This document shows, in pieces, positions 52,133 to 61,871 of a DNA stretch of 64,000 nt (position 1 is its first letter; the number at the start of each line of letters is the position of its first letter). Both the position numbers and the translations under genes were made by a program. The stretch is from SB15 sp964639245. Lineage in GTDB: Bacteria; Chloroflexota; Anaerolineae; Aggregatilineales; J027. The stretch spans positions 62,001-126,000 of the forward strand of contig CAZXCU010000015.1 of assembly GCA_964639245.1 (NCBI GenBank). The letters run 5' to 3'. The notes beneath the pieces were generated by a model. That model searched no databases. It saw only the letters and a program-made list of their open reading frames with translations, and was not told where the DNA came from.

Positions 52133-53647
52133 TTGCGACCAAAATCTGATGCTCTTATCGGGCGCACGCTCGATAACTATACGATTAATCGGCTGATTGC
52201 CAAAGGGGGCATGGGGCGGGTTTATGAGGCGGTGGAAAAAGGCTCAAACCGCAAAATTGCCCTTAAGGTGTTGATGCTGGATGAAGACCGCGCCAGCGAA
52301 ATCATGGAGCGCTTTCAGCGTGAAGCCCAGTCGCTTGGACGGTTAGAATCGCACCCGAATATCGTGACCATTTACCGCTATGGCGAAGTGGAAGGGATTC
52401 ATTACATCGCCATGCAGTTGGTGGATGGCTCATCGCTTGCGGAATATTACGCCGACCTGAAAAATCGTGGCAAATATATGGAGATCCCCGAACTACTCCA
52501 TATTGTGCAGCAGGTGGTCAACGCGCTGGATTACGCGCACGAACGCGGGGTGATTCATCGGGATATTAAACCCGGTAATATCATGTTGGAAGCCGACCCC
52601 AAGACAGGCCAAAAACGGGCGATTTTGATGGATTTCGGGCTGGTGATGCAACTTGATACCCAGACCACCGCAGGCGTTCCGACCTTAGGCTTGGCGTTTG
52701 GCACTCCCCGTTACATCGCCCCTGAACAGGCGATTTCTTCTCAACAAGCCAATCCGCAAAGTGATATTTATGCGTTGGGTGTGGTGGTCTTTGAACTGCT
52801 GACAGGCCGCCCGCCATTCGATGACTCGGATACGCCGATGAGTGTGGCGCTGAGTCATATCAACAAAAAGCCGCCTTCACCCCGTGATTTCCGCGCTGAA
52901 CTGCCGGAAAGTGCTGCCCGGGTGATTCTGAAAGCGCTGGAAAAAGACCCCAGAGACCGCTACCAGACTGCGCTCGAATTTTATAAGGCGCTGGATAATG
53001 CGTTTAATAACACCAGCACCTCCTCTGTGATGCCTGAACGTCGCAGCAAAAATAGCGAAACCAGCATCCCCGCGCCTGTCCCCACACCTAAAATGCAGGT
53101 ACAACCGCGAGTCGTGGAATCGGGTGAGCCAAGCAAGGGACGCGGACGGTTGGTGATGATGGGAATTGCCGCGCTGTTGATTGTGGGGGCGGTGATTGCC
53201 GCGATTGTTGCTTTTAGCGGTGGCGGGGATGATGGCGATAACGGTGAAAACGATTCGGTGACAGAAAATACAGTTTCCGACGGGGATAAAACCTTGGAAT
53301 TGTATTATGCAGGCAATACGCTGTCAGTACGTAATCCGACCAACCAGACGATGAATTACACAGGTCTTGAATTGAGAAGCGGCAGCCAAAAATTTGAATT
53401 TAGCCGATTTGGAACCACCCAAGTACAAAGTTGGTCGCCGCGTCGGTGTGGCTATGTCATCAGACAAAATGACCCGTTGAATCGGGCGGCTCCCTGCGCG
53501 GAAAGTAATGAATATGACCCGCTTGAATTTGCCAACAACACGACCTTCGTATGGCAAAACGGCGATTCCTTCGAGGTGTATCTGGGCAGTCGGTTGCTGC
53601 ATACGTGTTCGGTAGGCAGTGGTTCGTGTACGGTGCGGTGGCGGTAA
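52133..53647 (+). CDS. Membrane-anchored Ser/Thr protein kinase
   Basis: A 504-residue PknB-type kinase. The TTG at 52133 is the first possible start; no ATG precedes the glycine loop (IAKGGMGRVYEA, about residue 22). Catalytic motifs are IALKVL, HRDIKPGNIM, DFG in MDFGLVM and APEQ. The kinase ends near residue 285. A Pro/Ser linker, one transmembrane helix (about 337-360, VMMGIAALLIVGAVIAAIVA) and an extracellular domain of about 120 residues (SVRNPTNQTMNYTGLELRSG and Cys pairs) follow. The outer domain is not PASTA; it resembles lamin-tail-like beta domains seen in Chloroflexota. It is co-transcribed with the pseudo-receiver gene and the GNAT gene. Confidence 0.93.
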   Translation: MRPKSDALIGRTLDNYTINRLIAKGGMGRVYEAVEKGSNRKIALKVLMLDEDRASEIMERFQREAQSLGRLESHPNIVTIYRYGEVEGIHYIAMQLVDGSSLAEYYADLKNRGKYMEIPELLHIVQQVVNALDYAHERGVIHRDIKPGNIMLEADPKTGQKRAILMDFGLVMQLDTQTTAGVPTLGLAFGTPRYIAPEQAISSQQANPQSDIYALGVVVFELLTGRPPFDDSDTPMSVALSHINKKPPSPRDFRAELPESAARVILKALEKDPRDRYQTALEFYKALDNAFNNTSTSSVMPERRSKNSETSIPAPVPTPKMQVQPRVVESGEPSKGRGRLVMMGIAALLIVGAVIAAIVAFSGGGDDGDNGENDSVTENTVSDGDKTLELYYAGNTLSVRNPTNQTMNYTGLELRSGSQKFEFSRFGTTQVQSWSPRRCGYVIRQNDPLNRAAPCAESNEYDPLEFANNTTFVWQNGDSFEVYLGSRLLHTCSVGSGSCTVRWR

Positions 53648-53653
53648 TTTGCG

Positions 53654-54490
53654 GTGCTGGTCACATCTTTTCATCCGAGTGACCATCCAAAGGTCATCAC
53701 CTTTGTTCGGCAAATCGGTCTGGTACATCATCATCTGGATTGGGAGCCACTGCAAAAATGGCTTAATTACACCGATAATCTGGTTGCCTTGGCATGGGAT
53801 GAACACCATGCGTTGTGCGGGGTGATGGCATTTTCACCGCCCCACCATGCGACCTCATGGATGCGTTTGCTGGCGTTGCCTCACCATAACAATCGCCTGA
53901 TTTTTCGGACATTGTGGGAAGCTCTCTACCCCCTCTTGTGCCAACAGGTGCATATCCTTGGCACCTTGGTCAACAATTTTTGGATGAACGATTTGCTTGA
54001 ATCGGTAGGGTTTGAACGCACGGATACCGTCGTTAGTCTGGTACGCCAAGCCCAACCACTCCCCCATTTTTACCCTCCCTCCGTTAAAATTCGTGGGCTG
54101 CGCTTCGGGGAATTTCCCAAAGTTTTGGCAGTAGATCATGCCGCATTTAAGGATTTATGGCAAATGCGCCCTTCTGAATTAAAAGAAGCCTCTCGCCGCG
54201 CTGCTCACTACACCTTAGCGCATGATGGGCAGAAAATTGTCGGGTATCAACTGACCATGCAATATGAAGGCACGATGCACCTTGCGCGAATTGCAACCCT
54301 ACCGGAAATGCAGGGACACCATATTGGGAGTCAGTTGTTATTTGATATGCTGACCCAGGCCGAACGTAAGCGGATTCGGACAGTAACGGTGAATACGCAG
54401 AACAGCAATCAAATTTCGCAGCATTTGTATCGGCGGTTCGGGTTTGAATATGATGCTCCCGACTTGCCTGTGTATACACTGGAAATTTAG
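53654..54490 (+). CDS. GNAT-family N-acetyltransferase, two-lobed
   Basis: A 278-residue transferase with a GTG start six bases after the kinase stop; no clear ribosome site, which suggests translational coupling. The N-terminal part (about 1-130) resembles a degenerate GNAT lobe. The C-terminal lobe (about 135-278) is complete: IRGLRFGEFPKVLAVDHAAF at the start, IVGYQLTMQYEG strand, ATLPEMQGHHIGSQLLFDML for acetyl-CoA and NSNQISQHLYRRFGFEYD. It is closed by a bidirectional terminator shared with the convergent membrane gene. The substrate is unknown. Confidence 0.85.
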   Translation: MLVTSFHPSDHPKVITFVRQIGLVHHHLDWEPLQKWLNYTDNLVALAWDEHHALCGVMAFSPPHHATSWMRLLALPHHNNRLIFRTLWEALYPLLCQQVHILGTLVNNFWMNDLLESVGFERTDTVVSLVRQAQPLPHFYPPSVKIRGLRFGEFPKVLAVDHAAFKDLWQMRPSELKEASRRAAHYTLAHDGQKIVGYQLTMQYEGTMHLARIATLPEMQGHHIGSQLLFDMLTQAERKRIRTVTVNTQNSNQISQHLYRRFGFEYDAPDLPVYTLEI

Positions 54491-54538
54491 TGGTTTTCTC
54501 TTGTAAGGCAAGCACCTATTTGGCAAACAAGGGCAAAT

Positions 54539-54569
54539 AAATAAGGGGCTGAGAAAGCCCCTTATTTTT
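54539..54569. terminator. Bidirectional intrinsic terminator
   Basis: ATAAGGGGCT (54541-54550), a five-base loop and AGCCCCTTAT, followed by TTTT; on the opposite strand the A-run gives a U-run as well. It separates the GNAT and Pro-rich membrane genes. Confidence 0.92.
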
Positions 54570-56172
54570 ACATATTGGTAGTATCACCGAATGGGTCGTC
54601 ATCCTGTGGTGGACGTTGCGGCGGCAAAGGCGGACGCTGCCCCGGTTGGGGTGGCATCGGTGGGCGCTGTCCGGGGGGTGGCTGCATGGGTTGTCCACCG
54701 GGCGGCATATTGCCTGTCAAAGGACGTGGCGGTAGGGGCTGCTGTCCGGGGGGTGGCTGCATGGGTTGTCCACCGGGTGGCACGTTGCCCGTCAAAGGAC
54801 GCGGCGGTAGGGGCTGCTGTCCGGGGGGTGGCTGCATGGGTTGTCCACCGGGTGGCATATTGCCCGTCAAGGGACGCGGCGGTAAGGGCTGCTGTCCGGG
54901 CGGCGGTTGCATGGGCGGCCTGTTGCCTGTCAATGGCTGCGGTGGAACATTGCCGGTTAAGGGCTGTGGGGGGGCAGCCGGAGGTGGATTATAGGAGGGC
55001 TGCGGCGCAGGCGGTAAGGGCTGAAGGGGTGGCATCGGCTGTGCAGGCGAAATATCGAAATCAGGCAGTTTAGGCAAGCCACTGTCCGAAGCACCCGCGC
55101 CTGCCCCTTCTTTCAGCCAGATGGTGAGGGCAAGGCTGAGATTTTCAAAGAAGCTGTTGGTAGGCAGTGCGCCTTCGCCATATTCCATCGCCAAAATGCT
55201 GATGCGAACTTTGATATGACGGGTTTCTAACCAATAGACCCCATTTTGTTTTGCCAGCGCCAATTCGCCGCGTGGGGTGAGTTTGTCACGCAAGGCCGGG
55301 TCATTGTAGGCATGTTCGGACATCAAGACCAATGTTTTGGTCTGCATTTCTACTTGATCGAAAATTTCCACACTAAAGGCGGTGACTTTACGCGGTTCGC
55401 CGATACCGATAGTTTCTAAAATACCAATCCCCGCTTCGCCAGCATATCCACCGTTGGGTTCAATGGCAAACGAGTCATCGTATAAATTATCGCCCAACAC
55501 ATAGGCAGACATGAACCGACCCAACGGTTCGCCTAGATCTTCATCGGCAGCAGCATCAGCCGCAGCAGCTTCTTGGGCAGCTTTACGGGCAGCCCGCCGC
55601 GCACGATTGACTTCGCTTAACCCGCCAGTACCGGCACTTTCCGTTTGTTTCCATGGGCCAACGCGGATGGGAAAGAGCGACAGACCAACGGCGGCTAAAA
55701 TCAGCGTGACAATGACCAGCACAAGGCAAATGAGGGGATAAATCACCTGTCCCACAAAACCTGTACCAACCCGTCCGCGTTCACTGTCGGCAGTGGCTTG
55801 GTCGGGTAAATTCTGGACTTGTTGCAGGGCAGCGGCAACATCTGTACCCTGATTAGCCGCCGCAAGTTCAGCAATTTCGGCGGAACCATAGCCAGCGCGT
55901 TCTAAGTCAGATTTAATTTGCGCCGTGACTGCCTCCGATTTATCGCTGGTTGCGTAAACAATCGCGGCATTTTTGACCCATGTATCTTTGTCACCATCAT
56001 TCAGGAACACAGGGTCTGCATTGCGCCATTCAACACCGATGAGGGGGAAATAATAGGCCATGAGGATGCCAAGAATGATGCCTATGAATATGAAAACAAT
56101 TCTTGTTAAAGCCGGAATATAGGGCGGCAGCATCACCCTTGCTGAGTTGCGTAAATCGGCAATTCGGTTCAT
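54568..56172 (-). CDS. Membrane protein with Pro-rich repeat tail
   Basis: A 534-residue protein of unknown function. It has one N-terminal helix (about 22-42, IVFIFIGIILGILMAYYFPL) and a second one (about 142-170, YPLICLVLVIVTLILAAVGL). Between them lies a small outer region. After an Ala-rich helix (about 190-215), residues 215-375 form an unknown soluble domain (GRFMSAYVLGDNLYDDSFAI). The tail (about 385-534) is Pro/Gln/Gly-rich with about three copies of a 25-residue unit (PPRPLTGNMPPGGQPMQPPP). TTGTCA-N17-TACAAT lies about 30 bases upstream of the start. The repeat tail is likely cytosolic and may bind SH3-like or scaffold partners; that is inference. Confidence 0.75.
   Translation of the reverse strand: MNRIADLRNSARVMLPPYIPALTRIVFIFIGIILGILMAYYFPLIGVEWRNADPVFLNDGDKDTWVKNAAIVYATSDKSEAVTAQIKSDLERAGYGSAEIAELAAANQGTDVAAALQQVQNLPDQATADSERGRVGTGFVGQVIYPLICLVLVIVTLILAAVGLSLFPIRVGPWKQTESAGTGGLSEVNRARRAARKAAQEAAAADAAADEDLGEPLGRFMSAYVLGDNLYDDSFAIEPNGGYAGEAGIGILETIGIGEPRKVTAFSVEIFDQVEMQTKTLVLMSEHAYNDPALRDKLTPRGELALAKQNGVYWLETRHIKVRISILAMEYGEGALPTNSFFENLSLALTIWLKEGAGAGASDSGLPKLPDFDISPAQPMPPLQPLPPAPQPSYNPPPAAPPQPLTGNVPPQPLTGNRPPMQPPPGQQPLPPRPLTGNMPPGGQPMQPPPGQQPLPPRPLTGNVPPGGQPMQPPPGQQPLPPRPLTGNMPPGGQPMQPPPGQRPPMPPQPGQRPPLPPQRPPQDDDPFGDTTNM
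54671..54910 (-). repeat. 75-bp tandem repeat coding the Pro-rich tail
   Basis: Units starting ccgggg(g)gtggctgcatggg begin at 54671, 54746 and 54821, with a partial copy at 54896: exactly 75 bases apart. Each encodes 25 residues. Near-identical copies indicate recent slippage or recombination. Confidence 0.88.
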
Positions 56173-56202
56173 GTAAAAAATACCCTTTCGATGTCATCCG
56201 CC

Positions 56203-56231
56203 ATTGTACATTTTGAGCGCATTCGTGACAA
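56203..56231 (-). promoter_or_regulatory. Promoter of the Pro-rich membrane protein gene
   Basis: On the minus strand, TTGTCA, a 17-base spacer and TACAAT, predicting a start near 56196 and a leader of about 24 bases. The rest of 56173-56369 shows no gene; a further TTGACA at 56246 on the plus strand has no good -10 box. Confidence 0.72.
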
Positions 56232-56369
56232 ACTTCCGCACATGAATTTTGACAAACATTGTACCGTTCCCACGTAAAGTGAGCAAACGGAAAGTGTGCT
56301 TTGGCGAAAGAGGACGGGGAGAAAACCGGGGCGGGGCATAAATTGCACCACCCCTTCATCTGTGTGTAG

Positions 56370-56405
56370 AAAAAAGGGCGGGAATCGCTATGCTTGTCCT
56401 CGCCC
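56370..56405 (-). terminator. Terminator of the PPC operon, shared repeat-like sequence
   Basis: On the minus strand, GGGCGAGG and CCCGCCC pair (one bulge) around about 15 bases, followed by TTTTTT. It lies 57 bases after the stop of the PPC-array gene. It resembles the element at 49894-49934. Confidence 0.65.
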
Positions 56406-56461
56406 CTGCAAAGATTTGTTTTATTGAGGAAAGATTTTCATATCATCCTCAAACCTGATAC

Positions 56462-59400
56462 TCATTCTGCGGGACTGACACGCACCGAGAAATTGCCCGC
56501 CCGATTCAGACGGTCATAAACCACAAGTGTATAAGTGCCGGCGGTGAGTTCCAATGTTTTGACTCCGCCTGTGCCGCGTGTGACCAGTTCACCGGATTCA
56601 TTCAGGACATCCACATAGGCCAACGTCAGCCCATCAAGGGTGATGTTGACGGTCTGGGTTTCAGCCAGAGTCAGGCTAAATTCGGCTTGCTGTCCCGGCA
56701 AAAGCTGGTTGAGGCGCACGTCGCCCACGCCCATTTCTCCGCCGTCTAAAGTGCTGACTTCTGCTACACTGTCGGTCACTACCGCCAGTAGATAATCGCC
56801 TGCCGAATTGTTATCAAAACCGCGTACTTCCAGAATGACTTTTGACCCGCCCGTCACCGCAAAATTGGCAATGAGGGGATTAAAATTCCCGCCACTGTCA
56901 TCATCTTGGGCAAGGAGGTTGCCTTCGGTGTCCAATACGACCAGATAGGGGTCAAATTTACCAGCCGCGTCTTCTGAATTCAGGACAAAAGTGTATGTCC
57001 CGGTGAGAACAGGAGCGAATGTCCATTGTTTTTGTTCGCCACGGGCTAAGGTGTCCTGCACGGGGGTATCCGGCGCAAGTAATCCCCCCGCCGTTTTGAC
57101 AGGTTCAACGGCAATGTCTTCAAACAGGGCGATTTGCACGTCTCCGTTGGTGGCTTCTGCGGCATAGACCACCAATACATAGGTGCTGTCGGCAGGAATG
57201 AGTAATTCGCCTTCACTCAAGATTTGGTCGCTGCCATCGGAGGCAAAAATTTCTACGCCAATAGCGGGATTGCTGGAAGTGATATTGAGAATGTTGCCCT
57301 GTGTGGCTTCAAAAATGAATTGTCGGGCTTCCCCTGCCGCTAAATTGAGGGAGAGGTTAGCCTGTTCGCCATCAAATGGGAGTGTTTCGGCGGGCTGACC
57401 ATCCGACGCAAGGTACACCGCACCTTCGGCTACTGACAAGGAAAAATCGCCAGCCGTGCCGCTAAAACTCTGAACATTGATTTGATAGGTGCCGCTTTCG
57501 GGCAGTTCTACCCCGACCAAGGCCGGATTGAAGCGCCAGCCGGAGTCATCATCGGCAGCAATCAATTCACCTGTGGGGGAGAGAATTTCAATGTACAAAT
57601 CCAAATCGGAATCGAGAGTCAACGGGGCAGCAGCCAAGGAGATGGTTTGTTCAGCCTCTGCATTGAAGGCAAAAACGGATGCGCCTTCGGTAGCGAGCGG
57701 TTGGGTGAGAGTCTGTCCGGCTTCAATAACGGTGGTGGTGGGGAGCGCTTCGCCAACAGAAACAGTGAGGGTATATGCTCCGCGTCCGGTTTCGCCAAAG
57801 GAAGTCAGCACAATCAGATAATCGCCTGCGTTTTCCAAGACAAAACCTTCAATGAGGGGATTTAAACCTGTGCCACTGTCATCATCCTGGGTGAGAAGCG
57901 TGCCATCTTCACTTCGCAGTTCTAACAAGCCATCAAAATCAGCTTCCGCCGCAACGGTGATGGTATCGCCTGCGGCAGCCGTGAAACGATAGACCACCCC
58001 CGCCCCTTCTAAATTGCCCTGAGTCGGTGTGGCATATTGAATCGGTGTGGCGCTGGCATAGTCAATCGTGTCTGTGCCTTGCGGGTCGGTTTGCTCACCA
58101 TTTTCGCCTGTTGCTAAGGTCACGGTAAATTCGCCGCTTGAAACACCCCCAAAAGCGCTAATCACAATACGGTAATCGCCGGTGGCGGGGAGGGTGAAAT
58201 TTTCAATTCTGGGGTTGAGATTGCCACCGGAATCATCATCGCTGGTGAGGCGCTGGCCTGTGGAGTCGTATAATTCCATGAGGCCATCAAACGGGGCATC
58301 CATGCTGATGGTGACAACATCGCCTTCTGTACCGGAAAAACTCAGTGCAGCTGTGTTACCGCTATCAATGGCAGTGGTCACAGTTTCGCCATAGGAGATG
58401 GGAGTTGCTTCACCGGGGTCAAAGGTGACACCGCCCTCGCCTGCCGTCAAAGTGATGGTGTATGGGCCTTCGTCAAAGGTGCTAAACCCACTCAATTCAA
58501 GTTCATATAGTCCTGTTTCGGGCAGGGTAAATTCAGTAATAGCAGGTTGGAGTGAACCCCCGGAGTCATCATCAGAGAAAATGACTTCGCCTGCTGCGTT
58601 TTTAAGTTCAAGGTAGGAGTCAAATTCGGTTTCGACTGCCACCGAAATGATATCCCCGGAGGTTCCATCAAAGCTGTAGCTGATAATTTCACCCCCGACC
58701 AGATTTCCTTCAACAGTTTCGCCATACACCATTGTTCCGGTGGGGACAGCGACATTCCCGGAAATCAGACGGAGGGTAAAATCACCCGTTGCCTCATCGG
58801 AAAAGCCGCTTAACACAAGGGTGTATTCGCCGTCGGCGGGGAGTTCAACATTTTCCAGCAGGGGATTCAGGTCAAAACCTGAATCATCGTCGCTAGCAAG
58901 AATTTCACCGGTGCTGGTACGCAGTTCAAGATAGCCATCAAAACTGCTGTCTACTTCGACAGTAATGCTGTCGCCTGCTGCACCCGTAAAGATGAAGGTA
59001 ACATCGAGTCCGGCGGGTTTAAAGCCGCTGACCGTCTCACCATAGGTAATCGTCTGGTTATCGGGTAAATCGCTGACATCCACCGTGGCAAGAGTGATGG
59101 TAAATGGCCCGGCATCATAGCTGTTGTATCCGGTAACTAAAATGGTGTACGTGCCACTTTCGGGAATGGTAAGGGCGCGAATGAGGGGTTGTAACTCGCC
59201 ACCGGAGTCATCATCCGCACCGATTAAAATGCCGTCTGCATCCAGCACTTCGACATAGGCATCAAAACCGCTTGCGCTTTGCACGGCAACGGAAATGACA
59301 TCATTGGCAGCAGCTTCAAAAACAAATGTGGTTGGCACACCTTCGACCAACTCGGCCTCTAGGGTATCGCCATATTTGATGGTTACGGCGGGGGGTGTTT

Positions 59401-60145
59401 CCGGTGCAACAGTTACTGAAATTTGATAGTTCCCCGCACCTTCATCCAGATAACTCCGGGCTTCAATGGTATAGGTTTGCCCGCCGAGCATTTCAATTTG
59501 ACTGATGAAAGCGTTGAGTTCTGGGCCACTGTCATCATCAAAGGCAATTTCCATACCACTGGCGCTTAAGACACGGAGTTCAGCATCAAAATCAGCCGAA
59601 TCAAGCAGAAGGCGGTAAATGCCGTCTGTTTCTGGCGTAAATGTCCATGTATCAAATTCGCCTGTTTCGATCGCATCGCTGGTGGGTTCATCCAGTCTGA
59701 GGACATTCGGGGGGGCTGTGTTGGGATCATTTTCAACGGTGCTTTGCGATGCACCCACGACAATTTCATAGGCCCCGGTTGAAACCGAACCATACCCACG
59801 AACAACAATACGATAAGTTGCATCTGTTTCAAAAAAGTAAATGATCGTTGAGTTGGAGTCGCCGGGAGCGCGGTCATCATTGAAGGCGATTTGCGTATTG
59901 GTGGAGTCATACAATTCCAAAACAGTATCTAATGTAGATTCCGGTAGAGCAACCACGTTGATTTCAACCGTTTCGCCTGCAAACCCTTCATAAAGGAACA
60001 CGTCCTGCTCATCGGCGGAGGCAATTTCACCTTGGGCAGGGACACCCGATTGAATGGGGATTTCTTGCTGCGCCAGCGCTACACCTACAGGCAGCACCAA
60101 GATAAAAATAAGGAGCAGAACGATAAATTGTCGCATGGAGTTCAT
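56462..60145 (-). CDS. Secreted protein built of about eleven PPC-type domains
   Basis: A 1227-residue exported protein. ATG 60145 is chosen because GGAG lies seven bases upstream (an earlier ATG is at 60175); a signal peptide follows (MRQFIVLLLIFILVLPVGVA). The rest is about eleven tandem bacterial pre-peptidase C-terminal (PPC) beta-sandwich domains of about 100 residues. Each typically has E-x-Y-D or similar, then DDDSG, then NP-x-I and G-x-Y-x-I/L-x-V strands. About seven carry a clear DDDSG; the first has DDRAPGDS, and two (residues about 860-960 and the last) are degenerate. No peptidase or other catalytic domain is present. It is the last gene of a minus-strand operon and may bind polysaccharide or protein at the cell surface. 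Confidence 0.87.
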   Translation of the reverse strand: MNSMRQFIVLLLIFILVLPVGVALAQQEIPIQSGVPAQGEIASADEQDVFLYEGFAGETVEINVVALPESTLDTVLELYDSTNTQIAFNDDRAPGDSNSTIIYFFETDATYRIVVRGYGSVSTGAYEIVVGASQSTVENDPNTAPPNVLRLDEPTSDAIETGEFDTWTFTPETDGIYRLLLDSADFDAELRVLSASGMEIAFDDDSGPELNAFISQIEMLGGQTYTIEARSYLDEGAGNYQISVTVAPETPPAVTIKYGDTLEAELVEGVPTTFVFEAAANDVISVAVQSASGFDAYVEVLDADGILIGADDDSGGELQPLIRALTIPESGTYTILVTGYNSYDAGPFTITLATVDVSDLPDNQTITYGETVSGFKPAGLDVTFIFTGAAGDSITVEVDSSFDGYLELRTSTGEILASDDDSGFDLNPLLENVELPADGEYTLVLSGFSDEATGDFTLRLISGNVAVPTGTMVYGETVEGNLVGGEIISYSFDGTSGDIISVAVETEFDSYLELKNAAGEVIFSDDDSGGSLQPAITEFTLPETGLYELELSGFSTFDEGPYTITLTAGEGGVTFDPGEATPISYGETVTTAIDSGNTAALSFSGTEGDVVTISMDAPFDGLMELYDSTGQRLTSDDDSGGNLNPRIENFTLPATGDYRIVISAFGGVSSGEFTVTLATGENGEQTDPQGTDTIDYASATPIQYATPTQGNLEGAGVVYRFTAAAGDTITVAAEADFDGLLELRSEDGTLLTQDDDSGTGLNPLIEGFVLENAGDYLIVLTSFGETGRGAYTLTVSVGEALPTTTVIEAGQTLTQPLATEGASVFAFNAEAEQTISLAAAPLTLDSDLDLYIEILSPTGELIAADDDSGWRFNPALVGVELPESGTYQINVQSFSGTAGDFSLSVAEGAVYLASDGQPAETLPFDGEQANLSLNLAAGEARQFIFEATQGNILNITSSNPAIGVEIFASDGSDQILSEGELLIPADSTYVLVVYAAEATNGDVQIALFEDIAVEPVKTAGGLLAPDTPVQDTLARGEQKQWTFAPVLTGTYTFVLNSEDAAGKFDPYLVVLDTEGNLLAQDDDSGGNFNPLIANFAVTGGSKVILEVRGFDNNSAGDYLLAVVTDSVAEVSTLDGGEMGVGDVRLNQLLPGQQAEFSLTLAETQTVNITLDGLTLAYVDVLNESGELVTRGTGGVKTLELTAGTYTLVVYDRLNRAGNFSVRVSPAE

Positions 60146-60161
60146 GGAGTTTCTCCGCAAG

Positions 60162-61871
60162 TTATTGAATGTCATATTTCAGGGTAAACGACCCTGACGC
60201 GCCCTCAAAACCGCTCATTTCAAGTGTATACAATCCGCTGGTTTCGACCACTAAGAAGGCAGATGGGTCAACCGAAGCCCCCACATCATCAACTTCCACT
60301 AAGATATTACCGAGTGGGTCAAAGACCCGCAAAACAGAGTCAAAACCTTCAACCCCTACCACTTCGACAGACAGGGATTGCCCTGCATTGATTTGGACTG
60401 TGTAAGTAGACGTGCGATTTTCGCCCACCGTTCCAATAATTTCAGCGCTGACAGGAGTGGCTGTTGGCGCAGCAGTGGGCGGGGTGGTGGGAATAACCGG
60501 GACAGGGGTGGGGGGGTCTTGAATAATTTGCCACCACAACCGATATGCTCCGATGGTGGCATTGTTGTTGGCAGCAATGTGAATCAGGTAATCTCCCGCA
60601 ACCGGGGCTTGGATTTTGTCGAGGTAAGCATCGTTGTCTGCCCCGCTGTTGTCGTCAAACCATGCCTCCCCTTCCGGCGAGACCAATTCCGCCATGACGT
60701 TAAAATCGCTAGCACGATCAATCACCTCAACCGCTACCGAGACAATATCTCCTTGTTGAAGCTGAATTTTCCACACATCGCGCTGCCCGTAGGTTTCCAG
60801 ACTTTGCTCATTCGGGAGATTCTGGAGCGCTTCGCCCCGTTCCACATCGCGCAGTGTCAATCCATTGCTTAACCCAATGATATAACGCCCCGTTCCAGCA
60901 TTATCACGGCTTTTGGCGTAGAGCGTATAAACCCCGGTGGCAGGCAGTTCAAATTGATTGATGAGAGCATCCAAGACATTGGGTAAAAAGCTGTCATTCT
61001 GGGCAACAATCGTGCCATTCGGGGCTTGCAATTCAAGGTAAGGATTGAGTGTGCCTGTGCTGGTCGGGTCAAGATTCATAACAATCGAGACCACCTCTTG
61101 AGCCGCCCCAAAAAAAGTAAACCGATGAATTTCACCGGGTTGGGTAATTTCGCCGGAGCGCGATTCGCCGATTTCCAAACGTCCGCCGGGAGGCAGGGGA
61201 ACGGACAGCGACGAATTAACCGTGACAACCAGCGTTGGGGTAGGTGTTACCGGGGAGACGGTCACAGTTACAGGGAGAGTCGCGGTGTTGGTGGGCAAAA
61301 TAAGCGTTGGTCTCAGAGTCGCGGTAGCGGTCATGTTCGGTGTAGCACTAGCGGGGATGGTGGTTACTGTCGCCGAGGGTGCAAGAGTCGGCGTTCCTGC
61401 TTGAGCAACGGGCTGAATGCCATCCGAAATGGTGAGCGCGTACATGCCCTGTGTTGCCGGGGCAAGCCGACTCACCAGTAGGGTATATTCACCCGTTCGG
61501 GTCAAAATATATGGGGCGGCAAGCACAAAATCGCCATTTTGGGTATCCAGCGACGTTAAAATTTGGCCTTCTGCATTGAGCAGTTGAAGCAGATAAACCG
61601 CGTTGCCATCGATGCGGCTGAGTTCAAAAATAACGGTATTGCCCTGTTCACCGGTAAATAACCAACGCTGTGCGGGGGTCGTATCGGAAAGCACATCCCG
61701 AACCGTGCTGCCAATCGTGATATTTCCGCCAATCGGCGCAAGCGGAGTCACTTCTGTAACGCTGGTTTCAATGGGCTGGCTGTCTGAGTCGGAAGTCTGG
61801 CAGGCAGGCAACAAAATAAGGAGCAACAACCAGCCAACCATCAGACAGAGGAGACGTTTTGGGAATTTCAT
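60162..61871 (-). CDS. Lipoprotein with PPC-type domains
   Basis: A 569-residue surface lipoprotein. ATG 61871 is chosen: its ATGA overlaps the esterase stop (61868-61871). MKFPKRLLCLMVGWLLL continues to the lipobox LPAC (Cys about 24). Four PPC-like domains are separated by Thr/Pro linkers: about residues 45-155, 250-345, 365-455 and 485-569 (for example GVYTLYAKSRDNAGTGRYII and GLYTLEMSGFEGASGSFTLK). No enzyme motif is present. Its stop lies 16 bases before the PPC-array start. Together with that gene and the two esterases it suggests a secreted degradation or adhesion set. Confidence 0.87.
   Translation of the reverse strand: MKFPKRLLCLMVGWLLLLILLPACQTSDSDSQPIETSVTEVTPLAPIGGNITIGSTVRDVLSDTTPAQRWLFTGEQGNTVIFELSRIDGNAVYLLQLLNAEGQILTSLDTQNGDFVLAAPYILTRTGEYTLLVSRLAPATQGMYALTISDGIQPVAQAGTPTLAPSATVTTIPASATPNMTATATLRPTLILPTNTATLPVTVTVSPVTPTPTLVVTVNSSLSVPLPPGGRLEIGESRSGEITQPGEIHRFTFFGAAQEVVSIVMNLDPTSTGTLNPYLELQAPNGTIVAQNDSFLPNVLDALINQFELPATGVYTLYAKSRDNAGTGRYIIGLSNGLTLRDVERGEALQNLPNEQSLETYGQRDVWKIQLQQGDIVSVAVEVIDRASDFNVMAELVSPEGEAWFDDNSGADNDAYLDKIQAPVAGDYLIHIAANNNATIGAYRLWWQIIQDPPTPVPVIPTTPPTAAPTATPVSAEIIGTVGENRTSTYTVQINAGQSLSVEVVGVEGFDSVLRVFDPLGNILVEVDDVGASVDPSAFLVVETSGLYTLEMSGFEGASGSFTLKYDIQ

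Noticed and set aside
54575..55073. Gly/Cys-rich and Val/Ala-rich plus-strand frames
   Set aside because: They mirror the Pro-rich repeats of the minus-strand membrane protein and lack ribosome sites.
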